From contig CAWACW010000011.1 in NCBI GenBank assembly GCA_963780635.1, positions 496,001-560,000 on the forward strand: DNA of 64,000 nucleotides, read 5' to 3'. Origin of the DNA: DATEPR01 sp963780635. GTDB taxonomy: Bacteria > Actinomycetota > Actinomycetes > Mycobacteriales > Pseudonocardiaceae. The translations under genes were made by a program, and so were the position numbers. The notes beneath the pieces were generated by a model. It made no database searches, was not told where the DNA came from, and worked only from the letters and a program-made list of their open reading frames with translations. This document shows positions 35,762-45,079 of this stretch, one piece after another. Within the stretch, counting starts at the first letter, position 1, and each line of letters opens with the position of its first letter.

Positions 35762-37731
35762 GTGTCCGGTTCTGCGATGGCGTCGCTCTCGGCTGCTCTG
35801 CCAGGGGAGACGCCAGAGGAGATCGACGGCGACTCCCCGATGAGTCTCGTGCGGCCCGTGCAGGGTGGCGGTGGCCATGCTGCCCCGCGGGAGCCGGACG
35901 AGTCGAGCGGCTTGGCTGTCGTGCGGAGTCAAGGTGGTTCCGTCGACGCGCGGGCCACGGGTACCGATGGTGCCGGGTCGTTGCGGTGGCAGCGTGCTCG
36001 GCTGGTCCTGGACCAGCACCAGCGGGACGTGGCCGCGGGCTCGACGGGGCGAGTGCTGCCAGTGTGCGCGGAGCTGGCTGATGTGTTGCCCCACCGCGGT
36101 TTGCGGCGTGGCAGCACGGTGGTGGTGCGCGGATCCACCACGGTGCTGCTCGCACTGCTCGCCGAGGTCACCACGGAAGGCTCGTGGGCGGCCGTGGTGG
36201 GCATGCCGGACCTCGGCCTGCTGGCCGCCGCCGAGTTGGGGGTGGCGGTGTCGCGGCTGGCCGTGGTGCCTCGCCCGGGCGCCGAGTTCGGGGCAGTGGT
36301 CGGCGCCCTGCTCGACGGAGTGGACGTGGTGGCCGTGGCGCCTCCGGTCGTCGGCGGCAGGGGCGCCGGCGACCGGGGTGCCGGCGGCAAGGCAGGCACG
36401 CTGGCCCGGCGGCTGTCCGCGAGAGCGAGGCACCGTGATTCGGTGCTGGTGTCGTTCGGTGCCTGGCCAGGCGCCGATGTGGAGCTGGATTGCGCTGAAT
36501 CCAGCTGGTCGGGACTGGGTGCCGGCAACGGCCACCTGGTCGAGCGCGAGCTCACGGTCATCGTCCGAGGCCGTGGTGCGGCGACCCGGCCGGTCCAGGG
36601 TCGGGTCACACTCCCCGCCGGCCCCGGCATCCGGCCAGGTACGCACCGACCAAGAGCGGTCCCGACCCCGGCGGCACCAGCCGCCGGCCAGGCACCGGCC
36701 GACGCGTCGTGTTCCCCCCGAACGACGCGCCTGGCCGGTGCCCCCCGCCCAACGACATCCCGCCCCCAGCCGTCCCACACCCGGCCGTCTCTCACCCCAG
36801 CACCACCGCACGTCCAGAGCCCGCCGAGCGCACCACACCGCACCGCAGCGCCAGCCTCCGCAGCAACGCCGATCCCTACAGCAACGCCGATCCCTACAGC
36901 AACGCCGATCCCTACAGCAACGCCGATCCCTACAGCAACGCCGATCCCTACAGCGGCGCCGATCGCCGCCACCGCACCGATCGCCGCCGCAGCACCGGTT
37001 CCTGCCGCCGCACCTGCTTCTGCAGCTGCACCGACGTCCGGGCCACCTGCCGCCCTGGCGCTGGCACCTGCCCCGGCGCCTGCGCAGGATGCGGTCCACG
37101 CACCCGCGCCTGCCCCGGCGCCCGTGCAGGATGCGGCCTACGCACCCGCGCCTGCACTCGCGGTGGCAGGCGCAGGTCGCCCAGCGCACGACTTGAGTTC
37201 GCCGCCCGCGCGCCACATAACGGCCGCTTCGGGTCCGGTGACTATGCCTGGTGAGGCGCCCGCGTTTGCTTCGGCTGCGCTGGCCGCAACGGCTGCGCAT
37301 GGGTTGGCAGCTGCGTCGTGCCCGGTGGCTGGTCGGGGTTCGGTACCTGCCCATGGGTGGGCGGGAGCGGCGAAACTGGCTGCTGGGGACGATCTGGCGG
37401 CTGCGGGAGACCGCTCGACTGCGTTCGGTGTGGGGGTCGCGGACGGTTCGGTTGGACTCGGTGCGGGGAGCGCGGACGGTTCGGTTGGACTCGGTGTGGG
37501 GAGCGCGGTCGGCTCGGTTGGACTCGGTGTAGGGAGCGCGGACGGCTCGGTTGGACTCGGTGTGGGGAGCGCGGACGGTTCGGTTGGACTCGGTGCGGGG
37601 AGGGCGGACGGCTTTGCTCGGCTGCGTTCGGTGCGGGGAACGCGGATGGGGGTGGCGGCTTGGTGGTCGCCGGTTGTTCCCGGAGGCGGGGCGCGGGGAT
37701 GGCTGCCGAGTTCTCGGTGGAGGCCGGCTGA
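35762..37731 (+). CDS. imuA': ImuA' mutasome protein with an unusually long low-complexity C-terminus; frame uncertain at the 3' end
   Basis: The conserved RecA-related part is about residues 55-300: LRWQRARLVLDQHQRDVAAG, LRRGSTVVVRGSTTVLLALL (degenerate Walker A), VVGMPDLGLLAAAELGVAVS and LVSFGAWPGADVELDCAESS. ImuA' bridges ImuB and other mutasome parts in damage-induced mutagenesis. Mycobacterial ImuA' is far shorter; here a Pro/Ala-rich stretch with two in-frame DNA repeats follows. This frame has no stop until 38980, deep inside imuB. A TGA at 37729-37731 in the +1 frame overlaps the imuB ATG and is the likely true end (GMAAEFSVEAG), which implies a frameshift between 37254 and 37700. Start GTG 35762 with GGGAGG upstream. 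Confidence 0.75.
36861..36950. repeat. Five tandem 18-bp repeats inside imuA'
   Basis: Five exact copies of CAGCAACGCCGATCCCTA, followed by a diverged sixth. In the imuA' frame they encode PIPTAT-type hexapeptides; in the +1 frame, SNADPY. Confidence 0.97.
37439..37603. repeat. Five tandem 33-bp repeats inside imuA'
   Basis: Near-identical units starting at 37439, 37472, 37505, 37538 and 37571 and a partial sixth at 37604. The unit begins GCGGACGGTTCGGTTGGACT. In the imuA' frame they read as an 11-residue Gly/Ser/Val repeat (ADGSVGLGVGS). Confidence 0.95.
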
Positions 37732-39359
37732 TGGGGGACTTGCGACTGCTGGTGGTCTGGTGTCCGGACTGGCCCGCCATGGCGGCTGCTGCTGTTGCGG
37801 AACTGCCACCGCATCTGCCTATCGCGGTGGTCGCGGGCAATCGGGTGATCGCCTGTTCCGCCCCGGCCCGGGCGGAGGGCATCCGGCGCGGCACGCGCCG
37901 CCGCGACGCTCAGTCGCGCTGCCCGGAACTCGTTGTCTGCGAACCCGATCCGGACCGCGACGCCCGGCTTTTCGAACCGGTGACCGCCGCCGTCGAGGAA
38001 CTCGCGCCCGGAGTCGAGGTGGTCCGGCCCGGCGTGATCGCCGTGCCCGCCCAAGGCCCGATCGGCTACTTCGACGGCCCCGAGTCCGCTGCCGAGCGGA
38101 TCATCGACCACGTCGCCACCCGGGCCGGTGTCGAGTGCCAGGTCGGCATCGCCGACGGCCTGTTCGCCGGGCTTCTGGCCGCTCGGCGCGGCATGCTCGT
38201 GCCGGTCGGTGGCACGCCCGCGTTCCTGGCCGACCTGGACATCGGCGAACTCGACCAGCCCGACGACCCCACCGGCCTGGTCCGGGACGGCCGGGTCGAC
38301 AACACAGACCGGAGCGAGCTCGTCGATTTGTTGCGCCGCTTGGGGATCCGCAAGCTCGGCGCGTTCGCCGCACTGTCCGAACGGGATGTCGCTTCCCGCT
38401 TCGGTGGCCCTGCCGTCCTCGCTCACCGGCTCGCCGGTGGCCGCGCCGACCGGCCGCTGTCCCGGCGCCACCCACCCGCCGACCTCGTCGCCGACATCGT
38501 GCTCGACCCGCCCGCCGACCGAGTCGACGCCGTCGCCTTCGCCGCGAAAACCGCCGCCCAGCGCCTCTACACCAGCCTCGTCGACCACGGCCTCGCCTGC
38601 ACCCGCCTGGCCATCCACGCCCTCACCGAAGCCGGCGAGGAACGCTACCGGGTCTGGCGGTGCGCCGAACCCCTCACCTTGTCCGGCATCGCGGACCGCG
38701 TGCGCTGGCAACTCGACGGCTGGCTGCGCGCACCCGAAGCCGACCGGCCGACCTCGGGCGTGAGCCTGCTGCGCCTGGTCCCGGAAGAAGTCGTCGACGG
38801 GCGGACACTCCAGTTCGGTTTCTGGTTCGGTGGCACGGATCCCATCGAGGCGGCCGCGCGGGCCGGGCGTGCCCTGGTTCGGGTGCAGGGCCTGCTCGGG
38901 CCGGACGGCGTGTGCACCGCGGTGCTCGGCGGCGGTCGCGGGCCCGCCGACCAGGTACGCCTGGTGCCGTGGGGCGATGAGCGCATCCCGGCCGCCGACC
39001 CGGAACCGCCCTGGCCCGGCCGGTTACCTCAACCGGCGCCGACGATCGTGCCCACCGAACCGGTGCCCGCCACCGTGACCGACGCGAGCGGCGACGACAT
39101 CGCGGTCACCGGGTGGCACCTGCTCACCGGCATCCCACACCAAGTGGGCATCCCAGGCGTCGAGCACCACCACGTGCGCGCCTGGGCAGGGCCATGGCCG
39201 GTGGTGGAGCGCTGGTGGGACGCGGATGACGGCCGTCGAGCGGTCCGGCTCCAAGTGCTGCTGGACAACGGAACGGAACGCGACAGCCCACCCGCGCAGA
39301 CGGCGGTTCTGCTGCTGCGGCAAGGTGGTCGATGGTTGGTGGAAGGAATGTACGACTGA
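37731..39359 (+). CDS. imuB: ImuB, inactive Y-family polymerase-like mutasome hub
   Basis: 542 residues from ATG 37731. It begins LRLLVVWCPDWPAMAAAAVA and has the Y-family thumb and little-finger layout: GIRRGTRRRDAQSRCPEL, GYFDGPESAAERIIDHVA, GIADGLFAGLLAARRGML, LLRRLGIRKLGAFAALSERD. The acidic catalytic residues of true Y-family polymerases are absent, as in all ImuB proteins. The role is to recruit DnaE2 to the beta clamp during SOS mutagenesis. The C-terminal ~90 residues (VRAWAGPWPVVERWWDAD to LVEGMYD) are the conserved ImuB tail. Start and stop overlap imuA' and the small downstream ORF. Confidence 0.93.
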   Translation: MGDLRLLVVWCPDWPAMAAAAVAELPPHLPIAVVAGNRVIACSAPARAEGIRRGTRRRDAQSRCPELVVCEPDPDRDARLFEPVTAAVEELAPGVEVVRPGVIAVPAQGPIGYFDGPESAAERIIDHVATRAGVECQVGIADGLFAGLLAARRGMLVPVGGTPAFLADLDIGELDQPDDPTGLVRDGRVDNTDRSELVDLLRRLGIRKLGAFAALSERDVASRFGGPAVLAHRLAGGRADRPLSRRHPPADLVADIVLDPPADRVDAVAFAAKTAAQRLYTSLVDHGLACTRLAIHALTEAGEERYRVWRCAEPLTLSGIADRVRWQLDGWLRAPEADRPTSGVSLLRLVPEEVVDGRTLQFGFWFGGTDPIEAAARAGRALVRVQGLLGPDGVCTAVLGGGRGPADQVRLVPWGDERIPAADPEPPWPGRLPQPAPTIVPTEPVPATVTDASGDDIAVTGWHLLTGIPHQVGIPGVEHHHVRAWAGPWPVVERWWDADDGRRAVRLQVLLDNGTERDSPPAQTAVLLLRQGGRWLVEGMYD

Positions 39360-39556
39360 TGATGTCCGAGGATTTACCGCCCACGGCAGGCACCCGCCGC
39401 CGCAGCACCCGGTGGTTCCACGAACTGGCAGACGAAATGTCCGATGTGGACGGGTCGGCAGTGGTCTGGTTGCCCACGCCCGGCGAGTTCGCCCGGCCGC
39501 TCGTGCTGCCGGGGCCTCGCCGCCCCGAGGACGGCTACCGCAGTCCGGGGCACTGA
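39359..39556 (+). CDS. Small 65-residue protein embedded between imuB and dnaE2
   Basis: The ATG overlaps the imuB TGA (TGATG) and its own TGA overlaps the dnaE2 ATG in the same way, so it is translationally coupled on both sides. The sequence (MMSEDLPPTAGTRRR, STRWFHELADEMSD, VDGSAVVWLPTPGEFARPLV, LPGPRRPEDGYRSPGH) has coding-like base use and no membrane segment. I recognise no family. Its place in an SOS operon suggests a mutasome role. Confidence 0.75.
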   Translation: MMSEDLPPTAGTRRRSTRWFHELADEMSDVDGSAVVWLPTPGEFARPLVLPGPRRPEDGYRSPGH

Positions 39557-42500
39557 TGGGGTTCAACAACCCGCCGGTGCGGTGGGCCGCGCTGGAACGT
39601 GCACTGTCCGGCCGGCCCCCGCAACCCGGCGACGGCGGCGACAGCCCCGCCTGGTCCCGCAAGCGCAGCGAGTACGAGTCACCCCCGGAGATCCGCCCCA
39701 CGGCGGACGACCGGCCCGACGAGCCCTCGCCACGTGTGCCGTACGCGGAACTGCACTGCCACTCCAACTTCAGCTTCCTCGACGGCGCGAGCCACCCCGA
39801 GGAACTGGTGGAGCAGGCCGCCCGGCTCGGCCTGGACGCGATCGCGCTGACCGATCACGACGGCATGTACGGGGTGGTCAGGTTCGCCGAGGCGGCCAAG
39901 GAACTGGGCGTGCACACCGCGTACGGCGCCGAGCTGAGCTTCGGCCTGCCCGGCCCGCAGAACGGCGTGGCCGACCCGGTCGGCGACCACCTGGTGCTGC
40001 TGGCCAGGGGTGAGGAGGGCTACCGCAGGCTCTGCCGCACCATCACCACCGGTCACCTCGGCAGCACGCCGGAGCTGCCCGAGACCCGGGAGACCGAGAA
40101 GGGCAAGCCGGTCTACTACCTCGACGACGTGGTCGAGCAGGTCAGGGGGTCCTGTGCGGTGCTCACGGGCTGCCGCAAGGGCCCCGTCCGGCGCGCGCTC
40201 GCCGAGGACGGGCCATCCGCCGCGGCCGACGAGCTGCGCGCGTTGGCCGATCTGTTCGGCCACGACCAGGTGTACGTCGAACTCATCGACCACGGCCTGC
40301 CCGAGGACACCGAGCGCAACGACCTGCTCGCCGCCATCGCGGGCGACCTGCGACTGCCCACGGTGGTCAGCACCGCGGCGCACTACTCGCATCCGGCGCG
40401 CGGCAGGCTGGCCGCCGCGCTGGCCGCCGTCCGCGCCCGGCGCAGCCTGCCCGAGATGGACGGCTGGCTGCCGCCCGCTCCGATGGCCTACCTGCGCTCC
40501 GGTGCCGAGATGGCCGAGCGGTTCCACCGCTATCCCGGTGCCGTGCACCGGTCCGCCGTGCTTGGCCTGGAGTGCGCCTTCGACCTGAAGCTCGTCGCAC
40601 CCGACCTGCCGCCGTTCCCCGTCCCGCCCGGCCACACCGAGGCGTCCTACCTGCGCTACCTGGTCTACGACCGGGCCGCCACCCGCTACGGCACGGAGGC
40701 CGAGCATCCGCGCGCCTACGCGCAGCTGGAGCACGAGCTGGCTGTGATCGAGCAGCTGCACTTCCCTGGCTATTTCCTGATCGTCTGGGAGATCGTCCGG
40801 TTCTGCGAGGAGAACGGCATCATGTGCCAGGGCCGTGGTTCGGCGGCCAACTCGGCGGTCTGCTTCGCGCTGGGCATCACCAGGGTGGACGCCGTCGACT
40901 ACCAGCTGCTGTTCGAGCGGTTCCTGTCCCCGGAACGCGACGGCTACCCGGACATCGACCTGGACATCGAGTCCGACCGTCGTGAGGAGGCCATCCAGCA
41001 CGTCTACGAGCGCTACGGCCGGTTCTGCACGGCCCAGGTGGCCAACGTGATCACCTACCGCGGCCGGTCCGCGCTGCGGGACATGGCCAAAGCGCTGGGC
41101 TACTCCACCGGTCAGCAGGACGCCTGGTCGAAGCAGATGGACCGCTGGGGTCCGGTGCGCACCGCGCAGCGCGACTTCGACGACATCCCGGCCGACGTGG
41201 TGCGGCTGGCCGTCGAGGTCGAGGAGTTCCCTCGGCACCTGGGCATCCACTCCGGCGGCATGGTGATCTGCGACAAGCCGGTGAGCGAGGTGTGTCCGGT
41301 CGAGTGGGGCCGGATGGCCGACCGCAGCGTGCTGCAGTGGGACAAGGACGACTGCGCGGCGGCGGGGCTGGTCAAGTTCGACCTGCTCGGCCTGGGCATG
41401 CTCTCGGCGCTGCGCTACGCGTCCGAGCTGTTGGCCGAGTACGAGCACGAGCCCGTCGACCTGGCGGGCCTGGACCTCAAGGACCCCGAGATCTACGAGA
41501 TGTTGTGCCGGGCCGACTCGGTGGGCGTGTTCCAGGTGGAGAGCCGGGCCCAGATGGCCACGCTGCCCCGCCTGCGGCCCCGGACTTTCTATGACCTGGT
41601 GGTAGAGGTCGCGCTGATCCGGCCGGGGCCGATCCAGGGCGGTTCGGTACACCCCTACATCAAGCGGCACCAGGAACGGGAACGCGGCGACGAGCCGACC
41701 TGGACCTACGACCATCCGCTGATGCGCAACGCGCTGGCGAAGACCCTGGGGGTGCCGCTGTTCCAGGAACAGCTGATGCAGATCGCGGTCGACGTAGCCG
41801 GGTTCAGCGCAGGCGACTCGGACGAGCTGCGCAGGGCGATGGGCGCCAAGCGCTCGACGGCGAAGATGGAACGCCTGCGCGACCGGTTGTTCGCGGGCAT
41901 GGCGGCCAACGGGATCACCGGCGAGCAGGCCGAGCAGATCTACCGGAAACTGTTGGCGTTCGCCAACTTCGGCTTTCCGGAGAGCCACGCGCTGAGCTTC
42001 GCGCACATGGTCTTCTCCAGCGCGTGGTTCAAGCGCTACCACCCGGCCGCGTTCTGCGCGGCGCTGCTGCGGGCGCAGCCGATGGGCTTCTACTCGCCGC
42101 AGTCGCTGGTCGCCGATGCCCGCAGGCACGGTGTCGTGGTGCGCAATCCCGACCTGAACGCCAGCCTGGCGTATCCCATCCTGGAACCGGTCGAGGAGAG
42201 CACCGGCGGCCAGGCGGTGCGGCTCGGGCTGGCCGCGATTCGCAAGATCGGTGACGCGCTCGCCGAGACGCTCGTCGCCGAACGGACCGAGCACGGCGCC
42301 TACACGGGTCTGACCGACCTGGCCCGCCGCGTGCGGATGACCACACCGCAGTGGGAGGCCCTGGCCACCGCGGGGGCGTTCGACTGCTTCGGGGTGGACC
42401 GGCGTGCGGCGCTGTGGGCCGCCGGGGCCGCCGCCCAGGACCGGCCCGACCGGCTGCCGGGCACCGCCGTCGGTGTCGACGCGCCCATGCTGCCCGGCAT

Positions 42501-42915
42501 GGACGCAGTGGAGCTGGCCGCCGCCGACGTATGGGCGCTGAGCCTGTCACCCACCAGCTTCCCGACCGAGTTCATCCGCGACCAACTGGTCGAGCTGGGC
42601 GCACTGCCCGCGGCGGACCTGGCCGCCGTGCCGTCCGGCACCCGGGTGCTGGTCGGCGGTGCCGTGACGCACCGGCAGCGGCCCGCCACCGCGGGCGGGG
42701 TGACGTTCCTGAACCTGGAGGACGAGACGGGCATGGTCAACGTGATCTGCTCACCCGGCCTGTGGACGCGCTACCGGCGGATCGCCAGGAACAGCAAGGC
42801 GATGCTGGTGCGTGGCGTACTGGAGAACGCGGACGGCGCGCTGAGCCTGGTCGCCGACCAGCTGCGCCCACTGGACCTGAAGGTGAGCACGGCCAAGTCC
42901 CGCGACTTCAGGTGA
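39556..42915 (+). CDS. dnaE2: Error-prone DNA polymerase DnaE2 (ImuC)
   Basis: 1119 residues. The N-terminal PHP domain starts YAELHCHSNFSFLDGASHPE and has LTDHDGMYG. The polymerase core has CQGRGSAANSAVCFALGIT and the catalytic acidic run PDIDLDIESDRREEAIQHVY, IRPGPIQGG, and the FPESHALSFAHMVFSSAWFK motif. A C-terminal OB-fold part reads GGVTFLNLEDETGMVNVICS. The length and lack of the replicative C-terminus fit DnaE2, which copies damaged templates with low fidelity together with ImuB and the clamp. The 3' end overlaps the convergent regulator gene by 8 bp. Confidence 0.96.
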   Translation: MGFNNPPVRWAALERALSGRPPQPGDGGDSPAWSRKRSEYESPPEIRPTADDRPDEPSPRVPYAELHCHSNFSFLDGASHPEELVEQAARLGLDAIALTDHDGMYGVVRFAEAAKELGVHTAYGAELSFGLPGPQNGVADPVGDHLVLLARGEEGYRRLCRTITTGHLGSTPELPETRETEKGKPVYYLDDVVEQVRGSCAVLTGCRKGPVRRALAEDGPSAAADELRALADLFGHDQVYVELIDHGLPEDTERNDLLAAIAGDLRLPTVVSTAAHYSHPARGRLAAALAAVRARRSLPEMDGWLPPAPMAYLRSGAEMAERFHRYPGAVHRSAVLGLECAFDLKLVAPDLPPFPVPPGHTEASYLRYLVYDRAATRYGTEAEHPRAYAQLEHELAVIEQLHFPGYFLIVWEIVRFCEENGIMCQGRGSAANSAVCFALGITRVDAVDYQLLFERFLSPERDGYPDIDLDIESDRREEAIQHVYERYGRFCTAQVANVITYRGRSALRDMAKALGYSTGQQDAWSKQMDRWGPVRTAQRDFDDIPADVVRLAVEVEEFPRHLGIHSGGMVICDKPVSEVCPVEWGRMADRSVLQWDKDDCAAAGLVKFDLLGLGMLSALRYASELLAEYEHEPVDLAGLDLKDPEIYEMLCRADSVGVFQVESRAQMATLPRLRPRTFYDLVVEVALIRPGPIQGGSVHPYIKRHQERERGDEPTWTYDHPLMRNALAKTLGVPLFQEQLMQIAVDVAGFSAGDSDELRRAMGAKRSTAKMERLRDRLFAGMAANGITGEQAEQIYRKLLAFANFGFPESHALSFAHMVFSSAWFKRYHPAAFCAALLRAQPMGFYSPQSLVADARRHGVVVRNPDLNASLAYPILEPVEESTGGQAVRLGLAAIRKIGDALAETLVAERTEHGAYTGLTDLARRVRMTTPQWEALATAGAFDCFGVDRRAALWAAGAAAQDRPDRLPGTAVGVDAPMLPGMDAVELAAADVWALSLSPTSFPTEFIRDQLVELGALPAADLAAVPSGTRVLVGGAVTHRQRPATAGGVTFLNLEDETGMVNVICSPGLWTRYRRIARNSKAMLVRGVLENADGALSLVADQLRPLDLKVSTAKSRDFR

Positions 42916-43777
42916 GGTCGGCGGGCATCGTGTCCTCGGTGGGCGCGGCGGTCCACTGGGCCAGCAGGGCCAACGCCTGCGCCGACGGCGAACCGGGCTC
43001 CGCGGTGTAGAGGCCGAGCGTCTGGTCCGGGTCGGCCGTCGGGTGCAGCGCTTCGTACTGCAGCGTCAGATCGCCGACCAAGGGATGGTGGTAGCTCTTC
43101 GTCCCCGTGCCGTGGCTGTCTACGTCGTGCTGCCCCCACCAGCGGCGGAAGTCGTTGTCCCGCAGCGACAGTTCGCCGATCAGCTCGGCCAGCAGCGGGT
43201 CGTGCGGATGCTGCCCGGCATACAGGTTGAGCACCGCGACCACGCTGTGCGCGGCCCATTTCCAGTCCACGTACAGCTCCCGGACATGCTCGTCGAGGAA
43301 GATGTACCGGGCCATGTTGCGTTCCCGCCGCGGCAGCGTCGCGAAGTCGATGAACAGCGCGCCGCCCAGCCGGTTGTTCGCCAGCACGTCCATCCTGCGG
43401 CCCAACACGAACGCGGGCACGTCGGTCAGCGTGTCCAGCAGCCGGTACAGCCCCGGTGACACGCGCTGGGGCGGCTCCGGGCGCCTGCGGCCGCGGGTCG
43501 GCCGGGCCAGCGTGACCAGGTGGTTGCGCTCGGTGTCGTTGAGCCGGAGCGCGCGGGCGACGGCGTCCAGCACGGCCTCGGACACGTTGCCGCCCCGGCC
43601 GCGTTCCAGCCGCACGTAGTAGTCGACGCTGACGCCCGCGAGCTGGGCGACCTCCTCGCGCCGCAGGCCCGGCACGCGCCGGGTGCCGGGCTGCGGGGCA
43701 ACGCCGGCGTCCTCGGGCGTGATCCTGGCCCGCCGGGACCGCAGGAACTCGCGTAGTTCCGGGTTCGGATCCGTCAT
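42908..43777 (-). CDS. XRE-family regulator with MmyB-like ligand domain
   Basis: 289 residues. N-terminal helix-turn-helix: LREFLRSRRARITPEDAGV, VPGLRREEVAQLAGVSVDYY, VRLERGRGGNVSEAVLDAVA. The C-terminal MmyB-like domain is a PAS-type fold known to bind fatty acids or other ligands: VPAFVLGRRMDVLANNRLGG, then FLDEHVRELYVDW, HHPLVGDLTLQYEALH. It is transcribed divergently from the aldo-keto reductase with 111 bp between the starts, so that gene is the likely target. Confidence 0.94.
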   Translation of the reverse strand: MTDPNPELREFLRSRRARITPEDAGVAPQPGTRRVPGLRREEVAQLAGVSVDYYVRLERGRGGNVSEAVLDAVARALRLNDTERNHLVTLARPTRGRRRPEPPQRVSPGLYRLLDTLTDVPAFVLGRRMDVLANNRLGGALFIDFATLPRRERNMARYIFLDEHVRELYVDWKWAAHSVVAVLNLYAGQHPHDPLLAELIGELSLRDNDFRRWWGQHDVDSHGTGTKSYHHPLVGDLTLQYEALHPTADPDQTLGLYTAEPGSPSAQALALLAQWTAAPTEDTMPADLT

Positions 43778-43888
43778 ACCTCCAGGTTAGGTCGCTCGCG
43801 AGGGCCGTGAGGGGTACTGCTGGTCCCCGGGAAGAACTAGGCCCCTTTCGGGGCGGCGGCGCCGTCCGAGCGGTGCTTGGCTGGAGAC

Positions 43889-44905
43889 ATGGAACGCAGG
43901 ATTCTTGGTGGGACCGGCATCTCGGTCAGCGAGTTCGCCCTGGGCGCGATGAACTTCGGCGCCATGGCGAACACTGACCACGACGAGGCCGTCGACATGA
44001 TCAACAAGGCATTGGACGCGGGTATCAACCTCATCGACACGGCCGACATCTACTCGGCGGGCGAGTCGGAGGAGATCGTCGGCAAGGCGATCCGGGGCAG
44101 ACGCGACGAGGTCGTCCTGGCTACCAAGTTCGGTATGCCGACGGGCACGGACCCGAACCAGCGCGGCGCCTCGCCGCGGCGGATCGCGAGGGCCGTCGAG
44201 GACAGCCTGCGCAGGCTGCGCACCGACCACATCGACCTGTACCAGCTGCACCGACCCGACTACGCGACCGACATCGACGACACCCTGGGCGCGCTGTCCG
44301 ACCTGATCCGCAGCGGAAAGGTGCGTGCGATCGGCGGCTCGTTCTTCCCGGCCGAGCTGACCGTCGAAGCGCAGTGGACGGCCGAGCGGCGGGGCCATCA
44401 CCGGTTCCGCACCGAGCAGTCGCCGTACTCGATCCTGGTCCGCGGCATCGAGTCGGCAGTGCTGCCCACCGCGCAACGCTACGGCCTGGGCGTACTCACG
44501 TTCAGCCCGCTCAGCTCGGGCTGGCTGTCCGGCCGGGTGGACCCGACATCGGGTACCCGCGTCGAGGGTCTGGGCGCGCGCATGTTCGACCTGTCGACCC
44601 CGGGCAACCAGGCGAAGGTGACCGCGATCGAGCAGCTGGCGAAACTGGCGGCCGAGGCGGGTCTGCCGATGACGCAGCTGGCCACCGCGTTCGTTCGCGC
44701 CCATCCCGCGGTCACCTCGGTGATCATCGGGCCGCGCAAGCCCGACCAACTGGCCGACCTCCTCGCCGGCGCGGACGTCGTGCTGACCGGCGACGTGCTG
44801 GACCGGATCGACGAGATCGTGCCGCCGGGCACGAACCTCAATCCCGACGACCTCTATTTCGCCACACCGCCGGCCATCGAGGACAAGCGCCTGCGCCGCC
44901 GCTGA
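43889..44905 (+). CDS. Aldo-keto reductase
   Basis: 338 residues from ATG 43889. NADPH-dependent (beta/alpha)8 barrel. The catalytic tetrad is visible: Asp and Tyr in GINLIDTADIYSAGESEEIV, Lys in VVLATKFGMP, His in DLYQLHRPDYAT. Cofactor-binding end: TAFVRAHPAVTSVIIGPRKP. Substrate cannot be deduced. It is divergent from the MmyB-like regulator, a common pairing. Confidence 0.95.
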   Translation: MERRILGGTGISVSEFALGAMNFGAMANTDHDEAVDMINKALDAGINLIDTADIYSAGESEEIVGKAIRGRRDEVVLATKFGMPTGTDPNQRGASPRRIARAVEDSLRRLRTDHIDLYQLHRPDYATDIDDTLGALSDLIRSGKVRAIGGSFFPAELTVEAQWTAERRGHHRFRTEQSPYSILVRGIESAVLPTAQRYGLGVLTFSPLSSGWLSGRVDPTSGTRVEGLGARMFDLSTPGNQAKVTAIEQLAKLAAEAGLPMTQLATAFVRAHPAVTSVIIGPRKPDQLADLLAGADVVLTGDVLDRIDEIVPPGTNLNPDDLYFATPPAIEDKRLRRR

Positions 44906-45079
44906 GCCCGCTCTGTGGGTGGTTCGTTATCGGGTGAGAATCCGTTCCCCTATGGTCGGGGGCGTTCGAGATCGCTGAGCCGCTGACCTCCTCGCCTGCG
45001 AACACGAGATCGACCTGCGCCGCGTGGTCCGAGATCACCGGGTCCGAGAGCGTGAGGTTCGGCGGCCACCACGAGCCGA

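Noticed and set aside
35636..38980. Single 1114-residue protein
   Set aside because: The frame after about 37.7 kb is the antisense-like open shadow of imuB, which has clear family motifs in another frame.
39679..42294. 871-residue minus-strand ORF
   Set aside because: Shadow of dnaE2, whose polymerase motifs are unmistakable on the plus strand.
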